NCBI RefSeq assembly: GCF_036884655.1
Contig: NC_088348.1
Location: 24,953,501-25,017,500, forward strand
DNA length: 64,000 bases
DNA from: Musa acuminata AAA Group
Taxonomy: Eukaryota; Streptophyta; Magnoliopsida; Zingiberales; Musaceae
Reading direction: 5' to 3'
Every line of letters begins with the position of its first letter. The first letter of the stretch is position 1. Shown piece after piece: positions 53,101-64,000 of the stretch. The notes under the pieces were generated by a model. That model was not told where the DNA came from and did not search any database. It saw nothing but the letters and a program-made list of their open reading frames with translations. The translations under genes and the position numbers were made by a program.

Positions 53101-56100
53101 GCATCGAGTCTATATAGTTAAGTTTGTTATTTCTCTTTTTGATAGTTATTTACCTTGATTTCTGTGATCAGACTCCATGTTCTCTTGGTTCCATTTGACA
53201 TATACCAGATTTTGTTTACGGGTCATATCATCACCATTTTTGTGCTATGAAATTTCTCTTCAGTTGCACTAATCTACTGCATAATGTTCTCTTCCACATT
53301 TGAGATTTAAGAATCAGCTGAAAACAGGGATATGCACCTCCTAATTCAGATAGACGTGATGGAGTTTTGGCTAGAAAAAGACTCGAGTATGTTGATTGTG
53401 TCTCTCAGTATTATGACATTCCCGACTCTGAACGTTCAGATGATGAGATTAACATGCTTCGCCAGGTTTAGTCATTCATCTAGATCTGATGCTTTTGGGA
53501 GCATGGGTTCAAAATTCTGGGTGTATTTATATATTAACTCCGCACTATTTTTTTTTTTTGTCAGATAGCTGTTGACTGCCCAAGAACAGTACCTGATGTC
53601 ACTTTCTTCCAGCATTCTCAGATTCAGAAATCCTTGGAACGCATTCTTTATACATGGTTAGATTTCATAGAAGATTCTGTTGTCTGATGTTGAATAGGTT
53701 GAATTGCCTGTATCAGTCATTTAGAATTTCTTGGATACCTCCATGTTTCTTTGATGTCTTCATATGAATATTTCTTGAAAGATTAAATTGCCATTTTAAG
53801 GGGTATGCTTTGGCAAAAGAGGTATATTCAATATAAGTGTTATGCTTATTTCCTGTATGTAAAATATAAACATGATATATATTAAATATACGGTGACCAC
53901 TGTGTTGGGCCAACTTTTTATGTTTGTTTCTTGTAATTTACTTTAATACCATATTATCAGTTGTTAAAGCAAGTAAAACATGATCGTGCTCTTTTCACTA
54001 GGTGGTGGTTGGCAAAAGTAGGATCTGTTGGTTCTGTTCTCCAATTTAAGCACGTGTTCAGTTAGGTCTGAATAAATCTACCAGATTCGGATTTCTTTAT
54101 CTACTACCAGTTGGACTCACTTAAATGGTTGATGTCATTCTATAACTTGTCATTTTTAGCTTTAACTGTGTCAAGAAACTGTTTTTTTTAATTATATATT
54201 GTTTCTTATAAAATAAGGGTCGCATTTCTTGAGACATATCAGATTTATTTGGCTATATCAGCTTTCAATTTCTTCAAAAGATATTTTTATTTTTGTTTTC
54301 TCCATTAGAACATAAATTAGGAGTGTGTACCGCAAAATGTTGTTAAACTCACGAGGCCTAGTGTGTTGGGTCAGATCTAGTAACATAAAAAGGGTGGAAT
54401 CGGTAAAATCGGTCAACTTGGATGAGTCAACTCGAGTTTATCGTGTCAATTCAGTTGACTTTATATAAAAAGAAAAAAAAACTCACCTTAAAGACGAACC
54501 GGCATGTGATATGGAGTGAACCCTAGCCTCACAATGAGAGGGTGCTACGAACATCACCAATCACCCATTCAACATCGTCACTTCTCTTCCACAATCCGTA
54601 AGAGAAAAATATTAAAATTTAGACCAAATCTAGAATTATTATAACTTAGAGCAAACTTAGTAACTCTAGTGTAGATTTTTTTTTTTTTTTTTGTCTTCAT
54701 GAACAATTAACTACTATATGTAATACATTGTCTTTCATTTGTTGCATGAGATAACCATTTTATTGTAGTGTTTTTTCATATGTTTATTAACTATTATATG
54801 TTCATTTGTTGTGCAATACTATCTTTGTCAAAATATTTTGATCCAAGAGAAAAAAATGCTCTTGGAGTTGGTTGGAATTATGGGATTAAACTTAAAAACA
54901 ATCCAAGGAAAATCAAATGTACATTCTATAAGAAGATCACCTCGGATGGGATCTACATGTACTCAAAAAGATATTGTGGTATGTAAAAGTGTGACTGACA
55001 ATGTTAGAAAATAAATGATACACGTATTGGGAAGCTTATGACACAGAAAAAGAAATTTATGAGAATGAGGAGGATGAAGAGGAAGATGAAATTGTTTAAA
55101 AAAGAAAAGAATATTGTCGAAAAGAAATATTGTGGAGTCTTTGTAAAAAAGATGATTAATTCTCATTTGAGTATCACTCAAACAATCCTTAACCAGTTGT
55201 TTAAAAGAGATTTAAGAGATGAGGAATGCCAACAAATTGTCAGATTTTTTTGCACCTGTCATTCCATTTAGTTGTGTTAAATATTTTGAATTCATGAAAA
55301 TGCTTCAATTAGTTGGAAAGTTTGGCTGTGGATTTAGGGTTTAGAATTAATGAGAACAGGAAACCTCCTTATCATCCATCTTTTCATGAGATCAGGAAAA
55401 CATTTTACAAAAGGGAGTGAAAAATATTTTGGAATTAAGTGAGGAGTATAAAGTCAAACAAAAGAAAACATTGTTCAGTTATGTCTGATTGGTGGATGGA
55501 TAATATATTTTCTTGTGAATAATCCTAAGGAAATTGTTCTTTTATTATTTATGGATGCATCTAATATTTCTAAAGTGGTTGAAAAAGTTTTTAAAATGTT
55601 AGATGAAACAGTAGAAAAGGTTGGTAAAGAAAATCTAAATCATTATTGATAATTCTATAAATTATAAGACGAGATGTTGGTCTAAAAAACAAAGAGATTA
55701 TTTTGGACCCCTTGTGTTATCCATTGTATTGATTTAATCTTTGAAGAATTAAAAAGAAAGTTAAATGTTCATCATGCGATCATTGCTAAAGAAAGAAGAG
55801 CTATATCAGTCATCTATTCAAGAATTATACTTACTTGAGATGCTTCACTAATGGTAATGATTTGATTCTCAACAGCTTATTAAACTCTGGGGTGTCTTAG
55901 CTGAAAGATGCATTGATGAATATGTCTACATTTACAGAAGTCCAGTATGTTTGCATCAATCACTGAGGAAGAAAGGTTTAACAATTAGTTTTAGATAGTA
56001 AATTTTGCAGAGATATCATTATGTGTTTTAAAGTTGCATTACCTCATATCAAGATTCTTCAAATAATGGATTCTGATGAAAGACCGACAATGAGATTTAT

Positions 56101-57063
56101 TTATAAGGGAATGAATCAGAGAAAATCCAACTCAATTTTAATAATATTTTATTTTTTATATTATTATTTATTATATAATAATTAATGTAAGTTTATTTTC
56201 TATGTTATGTAGATATGAGTCTGTGGAAAATTGTTGATGAGAGATAGGATGTACAACTTCAAAGACCATTACATACAGTTGGATAATATTTGATTTCTCG
56301 ATTCATTATAGTCCTAATTTCAAGCATGATGGTGAAGTCAAAAGAGGATTTTCTAATTGTTTAACAAAAATGGTGTTTGCTAAAGATGAAATACACAAGA
56401 TTGATATACAACTTATAATGTTTAAAGATGTAAGTTAATTACTTGATATTGAACTTGCAATCATGGCAAGAGACAAAGAGCTTCCGGCTAAACGGTGGGA
56501 ATCCTATGGAAATGAATGCCCATAGTTATAAAGATTTGCTATAAAAATACTCAACTTAAGATGCAGCTCTTGGATGTTAACGTAATTGAAGTGCATTTGA
56601 AATGGTTAATATTTATTATTTAATTAATAATATTTATTTATTAAAATAGCATTGTTATTATCATTCTTATCTTTTATTTTGATTTTCATTTTTTTTTCTA
56701 GGTTCATATAAACCAAGGTTTTTAATTTCGAATGATGCCGCCCGTACCGGGCGGTACCATCGATTGGGGCTGTTTCCGCCCTATTACCACACGAAATCGA
56801 TCGGTGACGGTCGATTTCGACCGTTAATCGGCCGTCACTGCTCGCTACGGGGCGGTATTAGTTGAGGGAAAAGGAAGAAGAGGGAGAAGAAAAGGGTGAA
56901 CCTAGAGATCCGGCGCCACTCTCCCTCGATAATCCCGATCCGTCGCCACCCTCCCTCGCCGAACGCCGTAGATGATATGTTGCCTCCTTGTCGTCGCCGA
57001 GGCTTCGCAGGGAGAAGAAAAGGCAACGTCACCTCGACAACGTCGCCCTTTTTTTTTTTTAAC

Positions 57064-57142
<79 letters not shown>

Positions 57143-60100
57143 AGTGGTATGTCAGAACGTACCACTTGGTATACTCGTACCGTATCGAGCTGATCTTGAT
57201 ACTCCAGTACAGTACGAAATTGCGAACCTTGATATAAACCGTATATATTGTTTGCATCAAAATAAAATGAACAATTTGGTGTTTGTGATAAATTTAAAAG
57301 GATGACCTGCCAAGAAATGAGAACTGAAAGTGTTACTTTTGATGAACTTTCTAATAGATAATAGAAGATAAATGAGTAAAAAAATTGGCTTGACAATCTG
57401 GGTGATACATCAAATGAAGATAAATGAATAAAAAAGGATGGGGATCAAGAGGTAATTGATTTTGAAGAGATATTGAGTTTGAAATTATTTATTTTGAATA
57501 TATTTGTTTTTATTTGAGTTTAATATTAAAGATTATATCCATGTAATATGTTTTTGATGATTCATATGAGTTATCATATGTGATGTTATAAATTATAACT
57601 TGATTATTAATCATTTGATGGAAGTATACAAAATTGTTGGTTCATTACTGTGATGAAAATATATATTTTTGAGTTGCTTGAGCAAGTTAAAATATTTTTA
57701 ATTATTACAATGAAGCTGCCATCACTAATACAAATATACAATCACTCTTTTACTAAATAAATATTATTCTTGAGTTGAGTTATCTGAGTCATAAGACCAA
57801 TCTACCATTATATACTTGAAAAAAACATTTATCGATTTCTTTAAGTATATGTATGTTTCTTAAAATTATTTATTTTTATTTTTTTTTAAGTTGTAGGATC
57901 TTACGATCCAAGTTTGCAACTCCCTTTACCATCTTAGGTAGGTAGGAAAGGGAGTTTAACATCCTTGGTACATAACGCATGATGAAAATTAAAAGGATTC
58001 ATGCTTCGAACTAGATGTTTATGTTTGCAAATCCTATTCATCAAATAAATTTTCTTGTTGTATTGTTTTGTCCTCAAATTTTTATTTGAAGTGCCAAAAG
58101 TAAATTTTGCACAAAGTTGTTCTTTTTCGTATTCAGAAAATATAAGTTGCACTGAAAAATGAACACTGACCTTTTTTCAAACTCAGGGCTATTCGTCATC
58201 CAGCAAGTGGATATGTTCAAGGAATCAATGATCTTGTCACGCCGTTTCTGATTGTATCCTTATCTGAACATCTAAATGGCAGCATGGAGAATTGGTCTAT
58301 TTCAGATCTTTCTCCACAGAAAATTTCTAATATAGAAGCTGATTGCTATTGGTGTCTCTCAAAACTGCTCGATGGCATGCAAGATCATTACACATTTGCA
58401 CAACCAGGAATTCAGCGCCTTGTTTTCAGACTGCGAGAGCTGGTTCGGCGAATAGACGGTACTTTCAACTTTTGTCATTGTCCCTTTGCATTTTGATTCA
58501 CCCATAACACAGCCTTAATTTCAACTTTTCAGTCCCAGAAGAATGCTATGGCAAGGTCTATGCACTGATCTTTCTTCCCCTTGTATTGGATCTTTAATCC
58601 CAATGATCCACAGTTGGCTCCACAGTAACAGTTATAAGTTCCTTCTTGCCACCATTTTTCCATTAAGAGAATCAACCTCCTATATTTCTTGAGCCATCAT
58701 GCATTTTTCTTCTTCTTTCTTGAGTCCTTTTGGTCCTTGTTATCCTTGGCAACACTACCTTGTTCCAGTATTTTCTTCTTGACACTACTAACTTTCAGAG
58801 TTGCTGTTTCTTTCCAATCCAACGATTTGATTCACAAATTATGATTTTTTTTCTTATCATCAATTTTATGAAATTTCTGGTTCAACTTAGGGGTATTTAA
58901 TGGTTAGAAACATACAGGCATCTTTCCATTTTAAACATATGTATTAATGCCAGTTTGTGTGATGCAATATGAAATGTTAGAGACATTTTCTCAAAGAACT
59001 AGGATATAAAATTATTATCACAGCATATGTACTATGGAACAATAATCTATATTTGTCATGGTTGCCCCTCGTATCTATATCTTTCACAATAGGTTTTGAG
59101 TTTTGTAATATCACCATAATGATTGTTGTCCTTTAATGTTTTGCCATAAGAACCTGTGTCCAAACACATGGAGGAGCAAGGGCTTGAGTTTCTGCAATTT
59201 GCTTTTCGGTGGTTCAATTGTCTCCTAATACGTGAGGTTGGCTTGATACTTAAATATGTGTCCTTATATATTGTGGTAATTACTTAAATTGCTAATTAAA
59301 GTTTCCTGCCTTTATAGATCCCTTTCCATTTGGTCACTCGTCTGTGGGATACCTATCTTGCTGAAGGAGATTCATTGCCAGAATTCCTTGTATACATATC
59401 TGCAAGTTTGCTATTGACGGTAAGTTGAAGTTTGTTGGTTAACTATGCTATTTTCATCTGAATATCATCCATATTTGATTACTAGGTGCAACATGAGTTG
59501 TATAGTCCTCTGAAAATCATATTACCAATGACAATGGTTCTATTCTTGCTTTTAGTATGATTTATGTGGGAAATTTTTTTTGTTTCTTAAATTGTGCGAC
59601 TGTCGTTAGATTCAACTGTTAGTTTATTGTATGAGTTTATGGATTGTGATTGTTATAGTGTAAATGAATAGAATGTGGACATTTTATCTTCTAGGCATTA
59701 TTCAACAGCCTAATCAGTTAAGCTCATATAATCACATTTGATTAAGTTGGTAAAAAATTAATAATCAATTAGCAGAATATAAAATGAGTGTACAATGATA
59801 TTGTTGTTTCCAATAAAACAAAGTACAAGAAGATAAGGAATGAAAATCATTCCTTATGAGACACCACGATTTTGGTTGACAACCGTTCTGTTTTCCGACT
59901 CTTCCTTTTTTTTGGTAGTATAATTGTATTTTATTGAATTCATGTGAGACACCATGATTTATCAAAAACAAGAGGATAGAATTCAAAGTTTTTTGAATTT
60001 TTCAAGTTGATCTAAGGAGATTTGTTAGTTAATAGGATCAGACTTGGTTTCACTCAAGATTCACCTTACTGTGGCATTCCGCTCAATATGGGTGGTATAT

Positions 60101-61398
60101 ACCAGTTTGATAGGGGACTGGTACAGACAATTCATTAGTATGCCCCCTTAGTATGTACCGTACCAATAGCTAGTCGGCACATCGGTACGGATCGGTAAGA
60201 CGAACAATGGTTCCAATTATAAAAGAAACGTCAAGTATTGGTTCCAAGGTTTATTGAAACAATTAAGAACATAGTTTGTTTGAGACCAATCCAATTTTGG
60301 TTTTCTCAACCTCAGTCAAAACTAATTGAAATAGAGGTTGTGTTTCACTTCCAAGTCTTAGAATAGCATAACTATCTAATGTTTCTCTTTTGAAGAGAAT
60401 AAATGCCACTGAGACATGACCTGGTAAGATAAAAGCAAAATTTTCCTTTTTTTTCTATTGGATGTCATCTAGTCAGCTTTGTTGTTATAACGTAAAAACA
60501 GGATGAATTTTTCTTGAGTCTTTCATGCTTTAATGATGCCATATGAAATTCCTGAAGTGTTAAATGGAGGAATGACTTCCAGATATTATCATCTTTAGAT
60601 CCCCCTGCTGGTTGCAATTTTTCTTGCCCAAATATCCAGTGAAATAAATTATTTTTTAACATGATGGGTTCTGGACGTAGGAAGCTGTAGTAAAATTATG
60701 TTGATATCTGAGTCAGGACTCAGTTAATGGTGCTTGGAATCCCTGATTTTGTTATCTTGATGTTAATAATTGACCAAGGGAACTCATGTCTTACTATTCT
60801 TTATTAACCTTTTGTGTTGACTTGTCTATCCACCACACAGGAATGATTCTTTCTTTAGATCTGAGACAAATTAGGTTCCAGTTGCCTTTCTTGAAAAAAG
60901 TCCAGTTGATTACCTATTGTTGCAAATATTTATTGTCCAACCATGATACAAGAAACTACAATTGAGTATGTAACAGTGGAAATCAGCTATGACAACAAGA
61001 GAATGTTTTTCATGCACCCCTTTAGTGGTTATTGCCTGCGTCTGAATTTAATTTTGTTGGCATCAGTGTTTGTTTTTCAATGGGTGGTGCATGTAAACAC
61101 TTGCTCGTGATTTGAAATGTCACAGACGTTCCTGTCAACTATAGGCATTTGACTATTAGCCTGTCTGAGTTTTTTTTATCCTTATTATTGGCATGGAGAA
61201 TTGCAAAATTCTAAAAACTTATTTTACATGTTTCAGTGGTCAGATCAGCTCCAAAAGCTTGATTTCCAAGAGATGGTCATGTTCCTCCAACACCTTCCCA
61301 CGGAGGACTGGACTCACCATGAGCTCGAGATGGTCCTCTCCAGAGCTTTCATGTGGCACACCATGTTCAGCAGCTCTCCAAGTCATCTAGCTAGCTAG
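47150..61398 (+). CDS. TBC domain GTPase-activating protein for Rab GTPases (TBC1D22-like; 10 exons, 463 aa)
   Basis: Coding exons: 47150-47283, 48193-48346, 48427-48607, 50507-50577, 53328-53465, 53565-53656, 58187-58458, 59151-59236, 59318-59419, 61237-61398; all joins GT-AG and in phase (1392 nt). Residues 1-156 are Gly/Ser-rich and unstructured. The TBC domain starts near residue 160 (LRELSWSGVPPYMRPDIWRLLL). Both catalytic fingers are present: Arg233 in IAVDCPRT and Gln268 in GYVQGIND. The C-terminal part has ADCYWCLSKLLDGMQDHY and RLWDTYLAEGD, typical of the TBC1D22 class. TBC proteins speed GTP hydrolysis by Rab proteins and so end vesicle-transport signals; TBC1D22 in animals is Golgi-associated. 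The target Rab here is unknown. Large introns 3, 4, 6 and 9 hold transposon remnants. Confidence 0.94.
49772..50088. mobile_element. Short non-autonomous hAT-type element in TBC intron 3
   Basis: 317 bp, ends CAGAGTTTTGAAT on the left and, read on the minus strand, CAGGGTTCTCAAT on the right. Flanked by exact 8-bp duplications CTTTTGAC at 49764-49771 and 50089-50096. The 8-bp size and CAGGG-type ends are the hAT pattern. The interior repeats GGTACG/CCGGT steps (GTACCGATTGGTA, CCGGTTGGTACG). No coding frame. Confidence 0.85.
50578..53327 (+). other. TBC intron 4, 2.75 kb, with possible repeat remnants
   Basis: The middle part (about 51280-52400) has a composition and phrases (such as AGCCATGGTTGGTGCC and CTTTATTACAACAACG) that suggest an old inserted element, but I could not find ends, a target duplication or a coding frame. 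No gene called. Confidence 0.3.
54817..56607 (+). pseudogene. Decayed hAT transposase (BED-like + DUF659 + dimerisation region) in TBC intron 6
   Basis: On the + strand, in many short frames. A BED-type N-terminus: VGWNYGIKLKNNPRKIKCTF, missing expected finger residues (about 54850-54970). A DUF659-type core: FMKMLQLVGKFG (about 55290), PSFHEIRKTF (55376), then text readable as a DGWTD-like region, FLVNNPK (55516), MLDETVEKVGKEN (55597) and CIDLIFEELKRKLN (55730). The hAT C-terminal region is at about 56335-56607, with RGFSNCLTKMV-like and ELPAK(R/W)WES text and a final block ending SAFEMV. Many stops and frameshifts throughout, so it is dead. Known family: plant hAT transposases with DUF659. 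Element ends not found. Confidence 0.75.
56714..57231. mobile_element. Short non-autonomous hAT-type element with (TA)n in TBC intron 6
   Basis: 518 bp. Ends CAAGGTTTTTAATTTCG on the left and, on the minus strand, CAAGGTTCGCAATTTCG on the right. Exact 8-bp duplications ATATAAAC at 56706-56713 and 57232-57239. Interior has CCGTACCGGGCGGTACC and a (TTA)n/(TA)n run at about 57064-57140. It lies only 107 bp after the dead hAT transposase but has its own target duplication, so it is a separate insertion. Confidence 0.88.
57064..57140. repeat. (TTA)n(TA)n microsatellite
   Basis: About eight TTA units followed by about 27 TA units, inside the element at 56714-57231. It produces false Ile-Tyr frames on both strands. 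Confidence 0.95.
59420..61236 (+). other. TBC intron 9, 1.8 kb, with a degenerate GTACC-rich fragment
   Basis: About 60075-60215 contains TAGTATGTACCGTACC and CGGTACGGATCGGTA, as in the hAT-type elements at 49772 and 56714, but ends and duplications are not recognisable. This is probably a truncated copy. The rest is plain AT-rich intron. Confidence 0.4.
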
Positions 61399-62543
61399 AA
61401 TATCTCTTTTTTTCTTTGGATCCAACATATAACGTTCCTCGACTGCCAATCTCGCATTCCTATCGGAGTAGGTTATTTTTCTCTTTTTTTCTTTTTCTTT
61501 GGGTCTTTCCATCTGTTTTATTGTAACGAGTGATTGTTGAAGGCCAGAAATTGAATGTTCATTGTTGCTTGTAACTTCTATGTTCCAAAGTTGTATATCT
61601 TCCACCATCTGTATGAAAAATTGAGAGAGACTCACACTTAAAATGACTAACCGAGCAGTATGGTTATCTAACTTTTGTAATCTGTACTCCAAGCTTTTTA
61701 TCCATGACAATTGTTTCATCTTTTTTTTGTGCCCTTATCTTGCTCTTATCCAAATGCTTCCCAAATTGGGTATTTCTCAAACTTAATTAGTCATTGGCTT
61801 TTTTCATATTTTGTGATTAAGTTAAAGATATTACTTTCAAAGGAATGGAAAATTGGTGACAGCAGAAGTGGTTGCCCAGATCACCAAACTCGTCCTTGTA
61901 ATAATAGGGATCGGTAACATTTCATTGATTTTATCGACGGAATATACAACATTTGACAGTACGACAATGTGGGTGGCTATTGTGGTGGTGATCGACAAGA
62001 GCGACGTAGTGGTTGGCTCTATCAATGTCGATATGAACAATGACGATCGTGGTGGGTGTGATGATCGTGATAGCAACAACGATTTGATGATGGTGATGAT
62101 AGATCTCAAGAATGCCCTTGGAGATGGATGGGGTGGAGTCCCAAAGGTGGAGATTGAGGAACTTCTACGACTTCTTACAAGAGGAGGATGAGAAAAATGA
62201 GGGAAAGTGACGATAAGACGTGAGGCAAAGGGAGAGAAGGAAAAGGACAAGAACGATGGCTGCTTTGCATCGTCCAACATCTGTATCGTGGTCGCTTTGC
62301 ATTTGCAAAGATACCACTTTGCATTTGTGTATATCGCACCACTCTATATTTGTGTCGGTGAGATGCAAGGCCTTTGCCTCACCTCTTGCCTATGCAGATG
62401 TAGAGCGACACCGACACAGATGCAAGACAATGTAGCACGACCATCATCCTTGCCCTCTTCCTCATCTCTCTTTGCCTCACATCTCACCGTTGCTCTCTAT
62501 CCTCTTCCTCCTTCGGCATCGCTCTACATCTGCATCGGCGTAA
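61399..62543. other. TBC 3' region and unclassified repeat-like DNA
   Basis: 3' untranslated and flanking sequence to about 61850. From there to 62540 the sequence is GC-richer and repetitive in wording: CGATCGTGG/GATGATGG-type text, then several TTTGCAT/ATGCAAAG words (about 62260-62380) and ACATCTGCATCGGCG at the end. Open frames on both strands here are low-complexity. Class unknown. Confidence 0.35.
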
Positions 62544-62991
62544 TGTCACGGACTTAGCTGGATTTGCCTAAGTTGTGCGGCACCCTTGCATGTCCGTCCG
62601 CAAAGGTCAGCCTTCCCGAAGCCTCCCATTGTCCCTTAGGACCAACAAAAGAGAGAACGGGTTAGAGAGAACGGCTCAATCGGGATCCACAAGCAAACAT
62701 CTCCGAAAAACACTTCATAGACAATGCAAATTACAAACAAACTTTACAAGCTCTGAACAGTGGCACAACAAAGGGTAAAATGATCCATTACAGACCGAAA
62801 ATCTCTCGCACGTGTCCACATGACACAACCTTTATTTACAAGCCTAAAGAGGCCACCAACCCAACTAAAATGGGACTATTAAGCCTTCGGCCGTCCCTCT
62901 ACATGTTGTACAAGGCACGAACATGCCAAAAGACACAGACATACATAAGCATTACATCAAACATCTTGTTTAGAAGTTTGTCCGTGACATT
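62544..62991 (-). repeat. 3' LTR of a reverse-oriented LTR element
   Basis: 448 bp bounded by TGTCACGGAC and GTCCGTGACA, a perfect 10-bp inverted end. On the minus strand a purine run, AGTGAGGGAGAA, lies directly before the LTR (62992-63003 region), in the place of a polypurine tract. So this is the 3' LTR and the element's body lies to the right, reading on the minus strand. The other LTR is outside the window, so the target duplication cannot be checked. Confidence 0.72.
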
Positions 62992-64000
62992 CTCCCTCAC
63001 TTATTCCTTCGACGTCCTCGTTGAAGCTTTTGTTGACACTGTAACTCCTCGCCTTTGCTGAGTCTTCAATCTTCTACTCCAGCTACAATGTGCCTCTTGA
63101 CTCCCAACTGCTCTCCGCTGTTGTTTCTGAGTAGTCGATCCTTTGATCCGCCATGCTGTTTCAACTCACCAATGACTCTAACTTTGGTGTGGGGTTGGCT
63201 GAGTTGTGTTGATCATTGTTGATTCCTGCGGATCCCCCATATGAAGGAAAAGACCATCCTTACTGCGCCAGTCTCTCAAATTCCTCATGCTGCTTGAACT
63301 GGGTGGATGCTTGTTGGAGCTTTTAACGAGCATCGTCTCGCAAACTACTGAAGTTTTGGGTCATTCCTCCACAAAATTTGCTCATTGACTCTTCTTTCAC
63401 TTAGTTGTCACATCCAAGTAGGTTCGCATCACTTCCGCTTTCGATTGGCATTTCGTTGGGAAATGAAGCGGACAATCTACTCTCAGTAGCACTGATCACC
63501 GTTGGTGAGGATTTGACAACTATTATCTTCCATTATCTTCGAAGGGTCTTTGAACTTGTGCAGAGCTCCTCTGCTGGATAGCTAAGAGAATTGGGGTACT
63601 CGGTTTCGCCCATTCTCTTAAGGGTTGAGAAGGCAAAGGTTACTTGACTTCGCCCGCCTCCTCGAGGTTGTACTCCATGCATCGAGCTGGTTACTAGCCT
63701 TCGCATGTTCTTTGCTCACACTTCTGAAGCACTTGAAGTGTTTGTACTCCTTGCGTTGAGTTAGTTACTGTGATTCACCTTCTCAATGCCATCGAACTTC
63801 TAGAATGCAGGAAGTTTTCACCCCAACTTGGAGTAATTTTCTCATAGGTTTGGTCGCCTCTGGGATTGTACCGTCTTCTCCATCAACCCTGTCGCCTACA
63901 CCACTGAGTAGCAAAGGTACAGCACCACGTACTACCTACTTCGTTCCTTGGTTATGCACTCTTGCATGACCCGAAGTCCTTCACTTTCGGCTATCTTGAT
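62992..64000 (-). mobile_element. Internal 3' region of the same LTR element, cut by the window
   Basis: No reverse transcriptase, integrase or other domain is visible in this 1 kb on either strand. Minus-strand frames are short. Either the 3' non-coding part of an autonomous element or a non-autonomous (LARD/TRIM-like) element. Wording is similar to what I recall of Musa repeats; unproven. Confidence 0.5.

Noticed and set aside
61837..62557. Overlapping frames on both strands of 110-147 residues
   Set aside because: Low-complexity Ser/Thr/Ile or Asp/Val composition from repetitive DNA; no domain recognised.

Overview
This window looks like plant nuclear DNA, most likely from a monocot of the banana family (Musa/Ensete). 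The evidence is multi-exon genes with GT-AG introns, plant-specific gene families (CRT3 calreticulin, group I bZIP, DUF936, a chloroplast-era eukaryotic TBC GAP), plant Ty3/gypsy chromovirus and Tat elements, and GGTACCG-rich short repeats that I associate with Musa. The species assignment is inference. No bacterial, organellar or viral genes and no CRISPR or operon structure were seen.

Layout. 1-568: 3' end of a DUF936 gene (+). 2266-11112: a nested repeat. A 2.5-kb solo LTR (TSD CTTTA) carries a ~25-bp minisatellite, and a complete but inactivated chromodomain Ty3/gypsy element (3932-10241, TSD ACAT) sits inside that minisatellite. 11949-17772: CRT3-type calreticulin, 14 exons, 435 aa, with its HDEL signal split by the last intron. 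20002-30245: group I bZIP transcription factor, 4 exons, 448 aa, with two related GA/GGA-rich transposon copies in its two large introns. 31562-32363 (-): a decayed RBL13-like rhomboid gene with four in-frame TAG codons. 33380-35290: AT-rich DNA with a MITE-like element, a perfect 103-bp inverted repeat and a tandem array with an (AT)31 tract. 35474-45475: a complete 10-kb Tat-lineage Ty3/gypsy element (coding on the minus strand) with an antisense ORF, a second RNase H, a 57-bp tandem repeat and a poly-G polypurine tract. 47150-61398: a TBC (Rab-GAP) gene of the TBC1D22 type, 10 exons, 463 aa, with a dead hAT transposase and short hAT-type elements in its introns. 62544-64000: the 3' LTR and adjoining internal DNA of a reverse-oriented LTR element that runs off the window.

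Four host genes appear functional as far as the window shows: all exon joins kept phase and catalytic residues are present. They are not functionally linked: one ER chaperone, one transcription factor, one Rab GAP and one DUF936 protein. The rest is transposon history. The most informative signals are the nested insertion, the nonsense-only decay of both long retroelements with TGA/TAG codons typical of methylcytosine deamination, a family of short hAT-type elements with 8-bp target duplications seen three times in introns, and the perfect long inverted repeat. I did not find a clearly new biological system; the strongest candidates for a second look are in the findings.
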